DNA of 64,000 bases from Rhodobacter sp. (GTDB lineage: Bacteria > Pseudomonadota > Alphaproteobacteria > Rhodobacterales > Rhodobacteraceae), in NCBI GenBank assembly GCA_027487575.1, contig JAIYDJ010000079.1, positions 25,754 through 89,753 on the forward strand, read 5' to 3'. Shown piece by piece: positions 26,032-32,959 of this stretch. Both the position numbers and the translations under genes were made by a program. Within the stretch, counting starts at the first letter, position 1; each line of letters starts with the position of its first letter. The notes beneath the pieces were generated by a model that saw only the letters and a list, made by a program, of their open reading frames with translations, was not told the origin of the DNA and did no database searches.

Positions 26032-27120
26032 TTGACGAGCGCCCCCGATGCCCTGACGGGGCCGGTCACATTGGCCAACCTGACCGAGAAGCGGTCCTTT
26101 CTTGACGCGATGGGCGCTGTGAACGCTCTGGATCTGTCAGGGGTCACGGAACTGGACACCGCCGGCGCATGGCTGATCGTCTCGCATCAGGCGCAGGCCA
26201 AGTCTGCGGGAAGGCCGTTCACGGTGCAGGGTGCCAGCCCGGCGCAGGCGCTGCTTCTGGATACCGTGACGGCGGCGCTGGCACCGGCGCCGCCCCGTGT
26301 CAGGCGCCCCCCGCAACACCGTGCGGGCGACGAACTGGTGGCCATCGGTGCCGGGGTCAGCACCTTCTCGGGCAACATCGGGGCCAGTCTGGGATTTCTG
26401 GGGCTTGTCATCGCCAAGCTGATCGGCACGATCCTGCGCCCGTCCCGACTGCGGTTTACCGCGCTGGTACATCACATGCAGCAGGCCGGGCTGAACGCAG
26501 TTCCGATCGTCGCCCTGATGGGGTTTCTGATCGGGATCGTGCTGGCGTTTCAGGGCGCGTCGCAGTTGGAGCAGTTCGGAGCAGAGGTTTTCGTCGTCGA
26601 TCTGATCGCGATTTCGATCCTGCGCGAACTGGGGGTTCTGCTGACGGCGATCATCGTCGCCGGGCGTTCGGCGTCGGCGTTCACCGCCTCCATCGGCTCG
26701 ATGAAGATGCGCGAGGAAATCGACGCGATGCGCGTGCTGGGCCTGGACCCGATCGAACTTCTGGTGGTGCCCCGCATTCTGGCGCTGGTGATCCTGCTGC
26801 CGGTCTTGGCCTTCGTGGCGGACATGGCCGGTCTGTTCGGCGGCGGGCTGATGGCATGGGTCGATCTGGGCATCTCTCCGGGGATGTTCCAGACCCAGCT
26901 TCTGGCCAATACCGATGTGTCCCACATGCTGGTCGGGCTGTCCAAGGCGCCGGTCTTCGCGGTGATCATCGGGGTGGTGGGCTGTCATCAGGGGATGCAG
27001 GTCAAGGGCAACACCGACTCGCTGGGCAGCCTGACGTCGCGGTCGGTGGTGGTTGCGATCTTCATGGTGATCGTGGTCGACGCGCTGTTTTCGATCTTCT
27101 TTGCGCTGTGGGGGGTCTGA
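26032..27120 (+). CDS. MlaE-type lipid ABC transporter permease with N-terminal STAS domain
   Basis: A 362-residue inner-membrane permease of the Mla/VPS13-like phospholipid transport system. Residues 1-85 form a STAS-like domain (ALDLSGVTELDTAGAWL), and the rest is the MlaE permease with its typical GLNAVPIVALMGFLIGIVLAFQGA and IGSMKMREEIDAMRVLGLDP motifs. The start is a TTG at 26032; no better ATG precedes the STAS domain. In Escherichia coli the STAS protein MlaB is separate, here it is fused. Coupled by TGATG to the ATPase gene. Confidence 0.92.
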   Translation: MTSAPDALTGPVTLANLTEKRSFLDAMGAVNALDLSGVTELDTAGAWLIVSHQAQAKSAGRPFTVQGASPAQALLLDTVTAALAPAPPRVRRPPQHRAGDELVAIGAGVSTFSGNIGASLGFLGLVIAKLIGTILRPSRLRFTALVHHMQQAGLNAVPIVALMGFLIGIVLAFQGASQLEQFGAEVFVVDLIAISILRELGVLLTAIIVAGRSASAFTASIGSMKMREEIDAMRVLGLDPIELLVVPRILALVILLPVLAFVADMAGLFGGGLMAWVDLGISPGMFQTQLLANTDVSHMLVGLSKAPVFAVIIGVVGCHQGMQVKGNTDSLGSLTSRSVVVAIFMVIVVDALFSIFFALWGV

Positions 27121-27896
27121 TGGACCGGGAAGCCGTGATTTCGGTGCGCGGACTGACCAACCGGTTCGGCAAGACGACGATCCATGAAGCGCTTGATCTG
27201 GACGTCTGGCGTGGCGAGGTGCTGGGCGTTGTCGGCGCGTCGGGCAGCGGCAAGTCGGTGCTTTTGCGCAGTATCGTCGGCTTGCAGCGGCCCGCGGCGG
27301 GTTCGGTCACCGTTCTGGGCACCGATCTGATGTCGGCATCGCCAGACCAGCGCCATGCGGTCGAAAACCGGTGGGGCGTGATGTTTCAGGACGGCGCGCT
27401 GTTTTCATCGCTGACAGTGCGCGAGAATGTCGAGGCCCCGATGCGCGAAAAGCTGGCAATCGATGCCAAGACTCGCGTGGCGCTGGCCGATCTGCGCATC
27501 TCGATGGTGGGCCTGCCGAGCCGGGCGGGGGACCTTTATCCATCGGAATTGTCTGGCGGGATGCGCAAACGCGCCGGTCTGGCCCGCGCGCTGTCGCTGG
27601 ACCCGCAGATCGTGTTTCTGGACGAACCGACCGCGGGCCTTGATCCGATCGGCGCGTCCGAATTCGACGCACTGATCCGCGCGATGCAGAAGGCCATGGG
27701 TCTGACGGTGTTTCTGGTGACCCACGATCTGGACACCCTGCATGCCACCTGCGACCGGATCGCCGTGCTTGCTGACCGAAAGGTGAAGTTCACCGGCACG
27801 ATGCACGAGATGCTGTCGGTTGATCATCCTTGGGTCCATGCCTACTTCCACGGACCCCGCGCACATGCCGCACAGCCCAAGATCGAGGCCACCTGA
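27120..27896 (+). CDS. MlaF-type lipid ABC transporter ATPase
   Basis: A 258-residue ATPase partner of the MlaE-like permease. Walker A is GASGSGKSVLLRSIVG, the Q-loop is VMFQDGALFSSLTV (a family-specific string), the signature is ELSGGMRKRAGLARAL and Walker B is IVFLDEPTAGLDP, with the switch His in VTHDLDT. Start and stop codons overlap those of the neighbours (TGATG on both sides). Confidence 0.95.
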   Translation: MDREAVISVRGLTNRFGKTTIHEALDLDVWRGEVLGVVGASGSGKSVLLRSIVGLQRPAAGSVTVLGTDLMSASPDQRHAVENRWGVMFQDGALFSSLTVRENVEAPMREKLAIDAKTRVALADLRISMVGLPSRAGDLYPSELSGGMRKRAGLARALSLDPQIVFLDEPTAGLDPIGASEFDALIRAMQKAMGLTVFLVTHDLDTLHATCDRIAVLADRKVKFTGTMHEMLSVDHPWVHAYFHGPRAHAAQPKIEAT

Positions 27897-28801
27897 TGGA
27901 AACCCGCGCGCGATACATCCTTGTCGGGGCGTTTACGCTTCTCAGCCTCGTTGCGGCACTGGGGTTCATCCTGTGGCTTGCGAAGGTACAGATCGACCGG
28001 ACCTTTGCCCAGTACGACATCCTGTTCGACAACGTGTCGGGACTGGGTCAGGGCAGCCCCGTCTATTACAACGGGATCGACGTGGGCGATGTGCTGAACA
28101 TCGCGATGGATCTGGAAAACCCCACGCTGGTGCGGGTGCGGATCGAGATCTATGCAAGCACGCCCGTCCGGATGGATACGATGGCCACGCTGGCCTCGCA
28201 GGGCGTGACCGGCGTGTCCTATGTGGCGCTGGAAGGTGGATCGCCCCAGTCGGAGCGGCTTGAGGTCATCCCGCCGAACATCGTGGCGGTCATCCCGTCG
28301 AAACCCTCTGTCGTGCAGGGGCTGATCACCGATGCGCCGGACCTTCTGGCCGAGGCGATTGCCCTGATGCGCGATATCCGGGGCTTCACGACCGAGGAAA
28401 ACACCAAGGCCATCGCATCTATCCTGAAGAACGTCGAATCTGCGACAGCCCGGATCGACACCATGGCGACGCGCACCGAAACGGTGATGATCTCTGCCGA
28501 GGCGACGCTGGCCCGGCTTGATGCCGTGCTGATCGAAGCCAAAACCACGTTCGAAAGCGGCAATTCCGTGATCGAACAGGACCTGCCCGCGCTTGTGGCC
28601 GATCTGAGGTCCGCCGCGCGCGACATCGGGCAGACGGCCGCCGGTCTGGAAGAATTCGCCCGCACCGGACTTCCCGCCTTCGGCGCACTGGCCAGCGAAG
28701 CGCGCGGCGTTGTGGCGGGCATCGGCGCGCTGGCCGAACGCATCGGCAACGATCCCGGACGCTTCCTTCTGGGCACACAGACCCCCGCGTACAGGAGATG
28801 A
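27896..28801 (+). CDS. MlaD-type MCE domain lipid-binding protein
   Basis: A 301-residue substrate-binding subunit. It has one N-terminal membrane anchor (about residues 7-29), an MCE domain (about 38-115, containing VSGLGQGSPVYYNGIDVGDV), and a long helical C-terminal region that may form a tube or barrel in the periplasm. It captures phospholipids for the MlaEF complex. The direction of transport is not readable from sequence. Coupled to both neighbours. Confidence 0.93.
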   Translation: METRARYILVGAFTLLSLVAALGFILWLAKVQIDRTFAQYDILFDNVSGLGQGSPVYYNGIDVGDVLNIAMDLENPTLVRVRIEIYASTPVRMDTMATLASQGVTGVSYVALEGGSPQSERLEVIPPNIVAVIPSKPSVVQGLITDAPDLLAEAIALMRDIRGFTTEENTKAIASILKNVESATARIDTMATRTETVMISAEATLARLDAVLIEAKTTFESGNSVIEQDLPALVADLRSAARDIGQTAAGLEEFARTGLPAFGALASEARGVVAGIGALAERIGNDPGRFLLGTQTPAYRR

Positions 28802-28806
28802 CGAAC

Positions 28807-29418
28807 ATGTCAAGATTTCGGGCCGCCCTTCTGGTGCTGGCGTTCCTTTCGGGGTGCGGTGCCTTGGGTGCCGTATCGGAAAAGACAGCCGAACTGGATG
28901 CCTATACCCTGTCATCCTATGCACCTTCCAACGGGTCGACCGGCGGAAGCCGGCACCTGGTGGTCGAACTGCCGACTGCGGCGGGGGCCATCGGGACGGA
29001 CCGCATCCTGATAAAACCGCTGCCGGTTCAGGCCCAGTACCTGCCCGATGGCCGCTGGGCGGAACCAGCCCCGGCACTGGTCCAGACGCTGCTGGTGGCG
29101 TCCTTCCAGAATGCGGGCGGGTTCCGCCTGGTCGGGCGCGACGGCGCCGGATTGATGCCCGACTACACATTGATGACCGAGTTGCAGGAGTTTCAGGCCG
29201 AACCGGTCGGGCCTACGCCCGGATCGGTTACCGTGAGGATCAGCGCGATGATGACGCTGATCCGCGAATCCGACCGGCGGATCATCGGCTCCCGCCGGTT
29301 TTCCGCAACGGCGCAGGGATTGTCGGACGAGACGCTGGCGATCGTCAGCGGTTTCGATCAGGCGCTTCAGACCGTTCTGCGCGACGCGGTGCAATGGACA
29401 CGCGGGCAGGCAGGATAG
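28807..29418 (+). CDS. ABC transporter auxiliary lipoprotein, PqiC/DUF330-like
   Basis: About 203 residues with a good lipobox (LAFLSGC), so it is a lipoprotein, probably in the outer membrane. The body matches the ABC-type transport auxiliary family (AELDAYTLSSY..., ILIKPLPVQAQYLPDGRW). In related systems it docks the MCE protein to the outer membrane. GGAG lies 9 bases before the ATG at 28807; an ATG at 28798 overlaps the MlaD-type stop but is too close to that site. It completes the four-gene lipid transport operon. Confidence 0.88.
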   Translation: MSRFRAALLVLAFLSGCGALGAVSEKTAELDAYTLSSYAPSNGSTGGSRHLVVELPTAAGAIGTDRILIKPLPVQAQYLPDGRWAEPAPALVQTLLVASFQNAGGFRLVGRDGAGLMPDYTLMTELQEFQAEPVGPTPGSVTVRISAMMTLIRESDRRIIGSRRFSATAQGLSDETLAIVSGFDQALQTVLRDAVQWTRGQAG

Positions 29419-30534
29419 GTGCCACGCCCGATGGATGGCAGACCGCCGCGCCCCCTGCAGCCGGAACCACTTGCATTGGCAACGACCCGCAGCCATTCAG
29501 GGCAGGTGAACAGCGCGCCGCAAAGTCCTTCGTCCCCCCTGAACAGCCTTGGCTGGTCCGCCTTCTTTGCCGACCAGATCGGGTCGGACGAGGGTGACCT
29601 GATCCCGGTGCGCGTTTCGGTCGTCCACCGGTCGCGGCTGGTGGCCGAAACTGGGACCGGCCCGGTGCGGCTGGACCTTGCGGGATCGACCATGGACTAC
29701 GCCGTTGGCGACTGGGTCCTGATGGATGCCGACAGGCGCAAGGCGATGCGGACGCTGTCACGCCGGACCCTGCTGCGCCGCCGGACCGAGGCCGCGCATC
29801 TGCCGCAGTTGATTGCAGCGAACGTCGATACCCTGTTCATCGTCACCTCGTGCAATGACGATTTCAACCCGGCCCGGCTGGAACGCTATCTGGCGCTGGC
29901 AAACGAGGCTGGGGCAGAGCCGGTGATCGTGCTGACAAAGACGGATCAGGTTTCCGATCCGCAGGTCTGGCGGGCGCAGGCCGCAGCCTTGCAACGCGAT
30001 CTGGATGTCGTGATGGTGGACGCCACGGCACCGGACGCGGCCGTCGCGCTTGCCCCGTGGTGCGGGCCGGGGCAGACGGTGGCCCTTGTCGGATCATCGG
30101 GCGTGGGCAAATCGACGCTGCTGAACACGCTGGCCGACAAGGATGACGAGGCGGCACAGCCAACCGGCGGCATCCGCGAGAATGACGCCAAAGGGCGGCA
30201 CACCACAACCGCGCGGTCGCTGCATGCGATCGTCGGCGGCGGTTGCGCCATTGATACGCCGGGGATGCGGACGCTGCATGTCAGCGGCGTGTCGGCGGGT
30301 CTTGACGTGCTGTTCGCCGAAATCACCGAACTGGCCCCGCTGTGCCGGTTTCGCGACTGCACCCATGCCCACGAACCGGGATGCGCCGTGCAGGCCGCCG
30401 TTGCCGCAGGCACCCTGCCGCCCGAACGCCTTGACCGCTGGCGCAAGCTTGACGCTGAAAACCGCGCCAACACACCGGTGCCGACTGGCCCGCGTGGCAA
30501 CAAATCGGTGGCACCTCCGGGCAAGCGCCGCTAG
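29419..30534 (+). CDS. rsgA: Ribosome small subunit-dependent GTPase A
   Basis: A 371-residue circularly permuted GTPase for late maturation of the 30S subunit. Order is G4 (LTKTDQ), G1 (GSSGVGKSTLLN) and G3 (DTPGMR), with an N-terminal OB fold (about residues 40-110) and a C-terminal zinc site (CRFRDCTHAHEPGC). The GTG at 29419 follows the lipoprotein stop directly; an ATG at 29431 is an alternative. The first ~35 residues are polar and unconserved. Confidence 0.94.
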   Translation: MPRPMDGRPPRPLQPEPLALATTRSHSGQVNSAPQSPSSPLNSLGWSAFFADQIGSDEGDLIPVRVSVVHRSRLVAETGTGPVRLDLAGSTMDYAVGDWVLMDADRRKAMRTLSRRTLLRRRTEAAHLPQLIAANVDTLFIVTSCNDDFNPARLERYLALANEAGAEPVIVLTKTDQVSDPQVWRAQAAALQRDLDVVMVDATAPDAAVALAPWCGPGQTVALVGSSGVGKSTLLNTLADKDDEAAQPTGGIRENDAKGRHTTTARSLHAIVGGGCAIDTPGMRTLHVSGVSAGLDVLFAEITELAPLCRFRDCTHAHEPGCAVQAAVAAGTLPPERLDRWRKLDAENRANTPVPTGPRGNKSVAPPGKRR

Positions 30535-30554
30535 CCCCGCCCCCTTGGCAGGAC

Positions 30555-30579
30555 GGAACAATCCCTGCCGCCTCTGGTT
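30555..30579 (+). promoter_or_regulatory. ECF (EcfG-like) promoter for the SDR gene
   Basis: GGAAC (30555-30559), 17 bases, GTT (30577-30579). The expected start lies about 27 bases before the ATG at 30616, leaving room for the GAGGAG ribosome-binding site. One of eight sites with the same spacing between 25.6 and 36.8 kb. Confidence 0.75.
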
Positions 30580-30615
30580 GTCCGGTCCGCAAACCGGAAC
30601 CCGAGGAGACCCAAG

Positions 30616-31464
30616 ATGGATACCAGCATTCCCGCACAAAGCCAGGACCGGCAGCCGGGCCACGAATCCGAACTGTCGCCGAAACCCGACTGGATGCCAA
30701 GGTTTCCCGGCTCGGGAAGGCTGTCGGGCCTGACCGCGCTGATCACGGGCGGCGACAGCGGCATCGGCCGCGCCACGGCTGTCCTGTTCGCCCGCGAAGG
30801 CGCGAATGTCGCCATCCACTACAAGGATGAACATCAGGACGCCGAAGCAACGCTGGACATGGTCCGGGCCGAGGGGGCGGACTGCATCGCGCTGTCCGGC
30901 GATCTGGGCGAGAAAGCCGAAGCGGACCGCGCCGCGCAGGCCGTTATCGACCGGTTCGGCCGGATCGACATCCTGGTGAACAACGCCGCCGAACAGCATG
31001 TGCAGACCAAGGTCGAAGACATCCCGGAAGAACAGCTTCGCCGCACCTTCGCCACCAACATCTTCGGCCAGTTCTTCATGGTGCAGGCCGTCGTCCCGCA
31101 GATGCAGCCGGGCAACACCATCGTCAACACCGCGTCGGTCACGGCCTTTCGCGGACAGCCGATGCTGATCGACTATTCCTCGACCAAGGGCGCAATCCTT
31201 GCGTTCACCCGCGCGCTGGCCTCGAACCTGTCCGAAACCGGCATCCGGGTGAACGCCGTGGCCCCCGGTCCGATCTGGACCCCGCTGATCCCCGCCTCGT
31301 TTCCGCCCGACAAGGTGGCGGATTTCGGCAAGGACTCGCCAATGGGCCGTCCGGGACAGCCAAACGAGGTGGCCAGTTGCATCCTGTTTCTGGCCTGCGA
31401 GGACTCCAGTTACCTGACCGGTCAGACCCTGCATCCCAACGGCGGGGCCATGGTCGGCGGCTGA
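30616..31464 (+). CDS. SDR family oxidoreductase (general stress protein 39-like)
   Basis: A 282-residue NAD(P)-dependent short-chain dehydrogenase. The Rossmann start is ALITGGDSGIGRATAVLFARE, then NNAAEQ and the catalytic YSSTKGAI (Tyr-x3-Lys). The ~35-residue N-terminal extension rich in Pro and Gln (PAQSQDRQPGHESE) is typical of the YhdF/YhxC/GSP39 subgroup, often stress-induced. GAGGAG precedes the start, and a GGAAC-N17-GTT promoter lies upstream, supporting stress control. Substrate unknown. Confidence 0.92.
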   Translation: MDTSIPAQSQDRQPGHESELSPKPDWMPRFPGSGRLSGLTALITGGDSGIGRATAVLFAREGANVAIHYKDEHQDAEATLDMVRAEGADCIALSGDLGEKAEADRAAQAVIDRFGRIDILVNNAAEQHVQTKVEDIPEEQLRRTFATNIFGQFFMVQAVVPQMQPGNTIVNTASVTAFRGQPMLIDYSSTKGAILAFTRALASNLSETGIRVNAVAPGPIWTPLIPASFPPDKVADFGKDSPMGRPGQPNEVASCILFLACEDSSYLTGQTLHPNGGAMVGG

Positions 31465-31465
31465 C

Positions 31466-31765
31466 CTAACCGGCCTCGCCCAACCCGATGCGGTCGGGCG
31501 AGGCCGCCAGCACCACGGCGCGAATCTCTTCCGCCAGATTGCCTTCGATCACCTCGGGGCCGCTGATGACAGCGCCGGGGTCTTCCTGATGGTCCTGCAT
31601 CACCGACAGCGTGTCGAGTTGCTCCATCAACTGCGTCGCCTGGCCGCCCTGCTGCAGATGGGCAAGGATATGCGCCAGCACCGTGCGGTGCGCCATCAGG
31701 CGACCTTCGATGGCATCGGACGAAAGCCCGGCTGCGGTGTCGCGGGGTGTGGTCATGTCGGACAT
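31466..31765 (-). CDS. Small conserved protein, 99 aa, stress-regulated
   Basis: Acidic, helix-rich soluble protein (AGLSSDAIEGRLMAHRTVLAHILAHLQ..., then VMQDHQEDPGAV). GGAG lies 7-8 bases before the ATG at 31763-31765, and a minus-strand GGAAC-N17-GTT promoter sits at the right distance. It converges with the SDR gene with a single base between. I do not recognise a named family. Confidence 0.75.
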   Translation of the reverse strand: MSDMTTPRDTAAGLSSDAIEGRLMAHRTVLAHILAHLQQGGQATQLMEQLDTLSVMQDHQEDPGAVISGPEVIEGNLAEEIRAVVLAASPDRIGLGEAG

Positions 31766-31792
31766 CGGCGTTCTCCTGTTGTGCCTTGGTCC

Positions 31793-31817
31793 AACCGCCG
31801 GCCTCCGCGCGGGTTCC
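31793..31817 (-). promoter_or_regulatory. ECF (EcfG-like) promoter for the 99-aa gene
   Basis: On the minus strand GGAAC (31817-31813), 17 bases, GTT (31795-31793). The start codon at 31765 is about 28 bases away. It is back to back with the promoter at 31865, making a divergent stress promoter pair. Confidence 0.75.
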
Positions 31818-31864
31818 CTTGCTGCGCTCTGCGCCATCGCCTGACAGGATCACGCAATTTTTCC

Positions 31865-31889
31865 GGAACATGCAGCGCGTTTCATAGTT
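31865..31889 (+). promoter_or_regulatory. ECF (EcfG-like) promoter for the DUF378 gene
   Basis: GGAAC (31865-31869), 17 bases, GTT (31887-31889), followed 28 bases later by the ATG with AAAGGAG in between. Confidence 0.75.
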
Positions 31890-31917
31890 TGGGTCTGTAC
31901 CAAAAGGAGAAACCACC

Positions 31918-32166
31918 ATGCGTACAATCGATGTTGTCACCCAGATCCTGATCATTGTCGGCGGTCTGAACTGGCTGCTGGTCGGGCTGTTCCAGTTCGA
32001 TCTGGTCGCTGCCATTTTCGGGGGCCAGACGGCGGGCCTGTCACGGATCGTCTACATTCTGGTCGGACTCAGCGCGATCTGGCAGGCGATCCGCCTCCCC
32101 TCGATCATGAACCCGTCGCCCCGCGTCGCCGTGCCCACCACACGGCATCCCAACGACACGCTCTGA
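31918..32166 (+). CDS. DUF378 family small membrane protein
   Basis: An 82-residue protein with two hydrophobic helices (VTQILIIVGGLNWLLVGLF and IVYILVGLSAIWQAI). This is the DUF378 pattern, with the diagnostic GGLNWLLVG. The function of the family is unknown; it often turns up in stress or envelope gene sets. The tail (residues 62-82) is polar. AAAGGAG gives a strong ribosome-binding site, and a stress-type promoter precedes it. Confidence 0.9.
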   Translation: MRTIDVVTQILIIVGGLNWLLVGLFQFDLVAAIFGGQTAGLSRIVYILVGLSAIWQAIRLPSIMNPSPRVAVPTTRHPNDTL

Positions 32167-32267
32167 TCGGAAAAACCCTTAGCAGGCCGCTGATCCGCCA
32201 CAGGCGGAACCATGCGGAGGGCGGGATACCGATCCGGACGGTGTCCGCAAGTTTGCGCGGCGGGGGT

Positions 32268-32292
32268 GGAACATTCCCGCCGCGAGCCGGTT
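32268..32292 (+). promoter_or_regulatory. ECF (EcfG-like) promoter for the 171-aa exported protein
   Basis: GGAAC (32268-32272), 17 bases, GTT (32290-32292); the ATG is 36 bases further. Same spacing as the other sites in this region. Confidence 0.75.
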
Positions 32293-32327
32293 GAAAGGCG
32301 CAAATCGAGGACTGGAAAGGGCATGTC

Positions 32328-32843
32328 ATGAAACTTGTCATCTTCGTCGCAAGTGCGATGCTGGCCATGCCGCTGGCGGCCCAGACCACCAACGACGACG
32401 CCACCGCAACTGAAAACTGGTGGGACGAGGTCGGTGCCGGGTTCTTCAGCGACGCCTCCTTGCAGCAACCCCGCCCGGAGTATGAAATCCGCGCCCAATG
32501 GACGGGGCTGAGTGCGGATGATCAGGTGGCTGTCCGGGCCCGCTGCTCCGCCGGTCTGGAAAACGCCCAGTCGCCCTCGCTGCAAGAGGGCAGCGGGGAT
32601 GAAGACCGGGACGCAACCGCAACGGAACTGACGGACGATGCGCAGCAGGCGGGCAGACCGCTGATCGGCAGCGAAGCACCGGCAGCGGAAAACATGACGA
32701 CCACGACCGGTTCGGTCGACGGACAGGAAGTGCAGCGCGCCGATCCTGCGAACAAGCCGGAACCCTACACCGGCCTTGCCGGTTCGGATGTGGAAAGCCC
32801 GGAAAAGATGGTGATGATCTGTGACCTGATCCAGGAACTTTGA
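32328..32843 (+). CDS. Exported acidic protein, 171 aa, unknown function
   Basis: Signal peptide (residues 1-18, KLVIFVASAMLAMPLAAQ) and a very acidic, Asp/Thr/Ala-rich mature part that is probably largely disordered. Two cysteines are far apart (RARCSAG, MICDLIQEL). GGAAAGGG is a good ribosome-binding site. It belongs to the stress promoter cluster. No family recognised; a periplasmic buffer or chaperone-like role is only a guess. Confidence 0.75.
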   Translation: MKLVIFVASAMLAMPLAAQTTNDDATATENWWDEVGAGFFSDASLQQPRPEYEIRAQWTGLSADDQVAVRARCSAGLENAQSPSLQEGSGDEDRDATATELTDDAQQAGRPLIGSEAPAAENMTTTTGSVDGQEVQRADPANKPEPYTGLAGSDVESPEKMVMICDLIQEL

Positions 32844-32959
32844 CCTGCGCGGGTCAAGGCCCGTGAAGGCCGCTTCGCTTGCGTGTGAGGCGACCTTGCA
32901 GTGTGCGCTGCCCGATCAATCCCCTTCGTGCTTTTCAGAACGGCCCTGACGTTACATCC

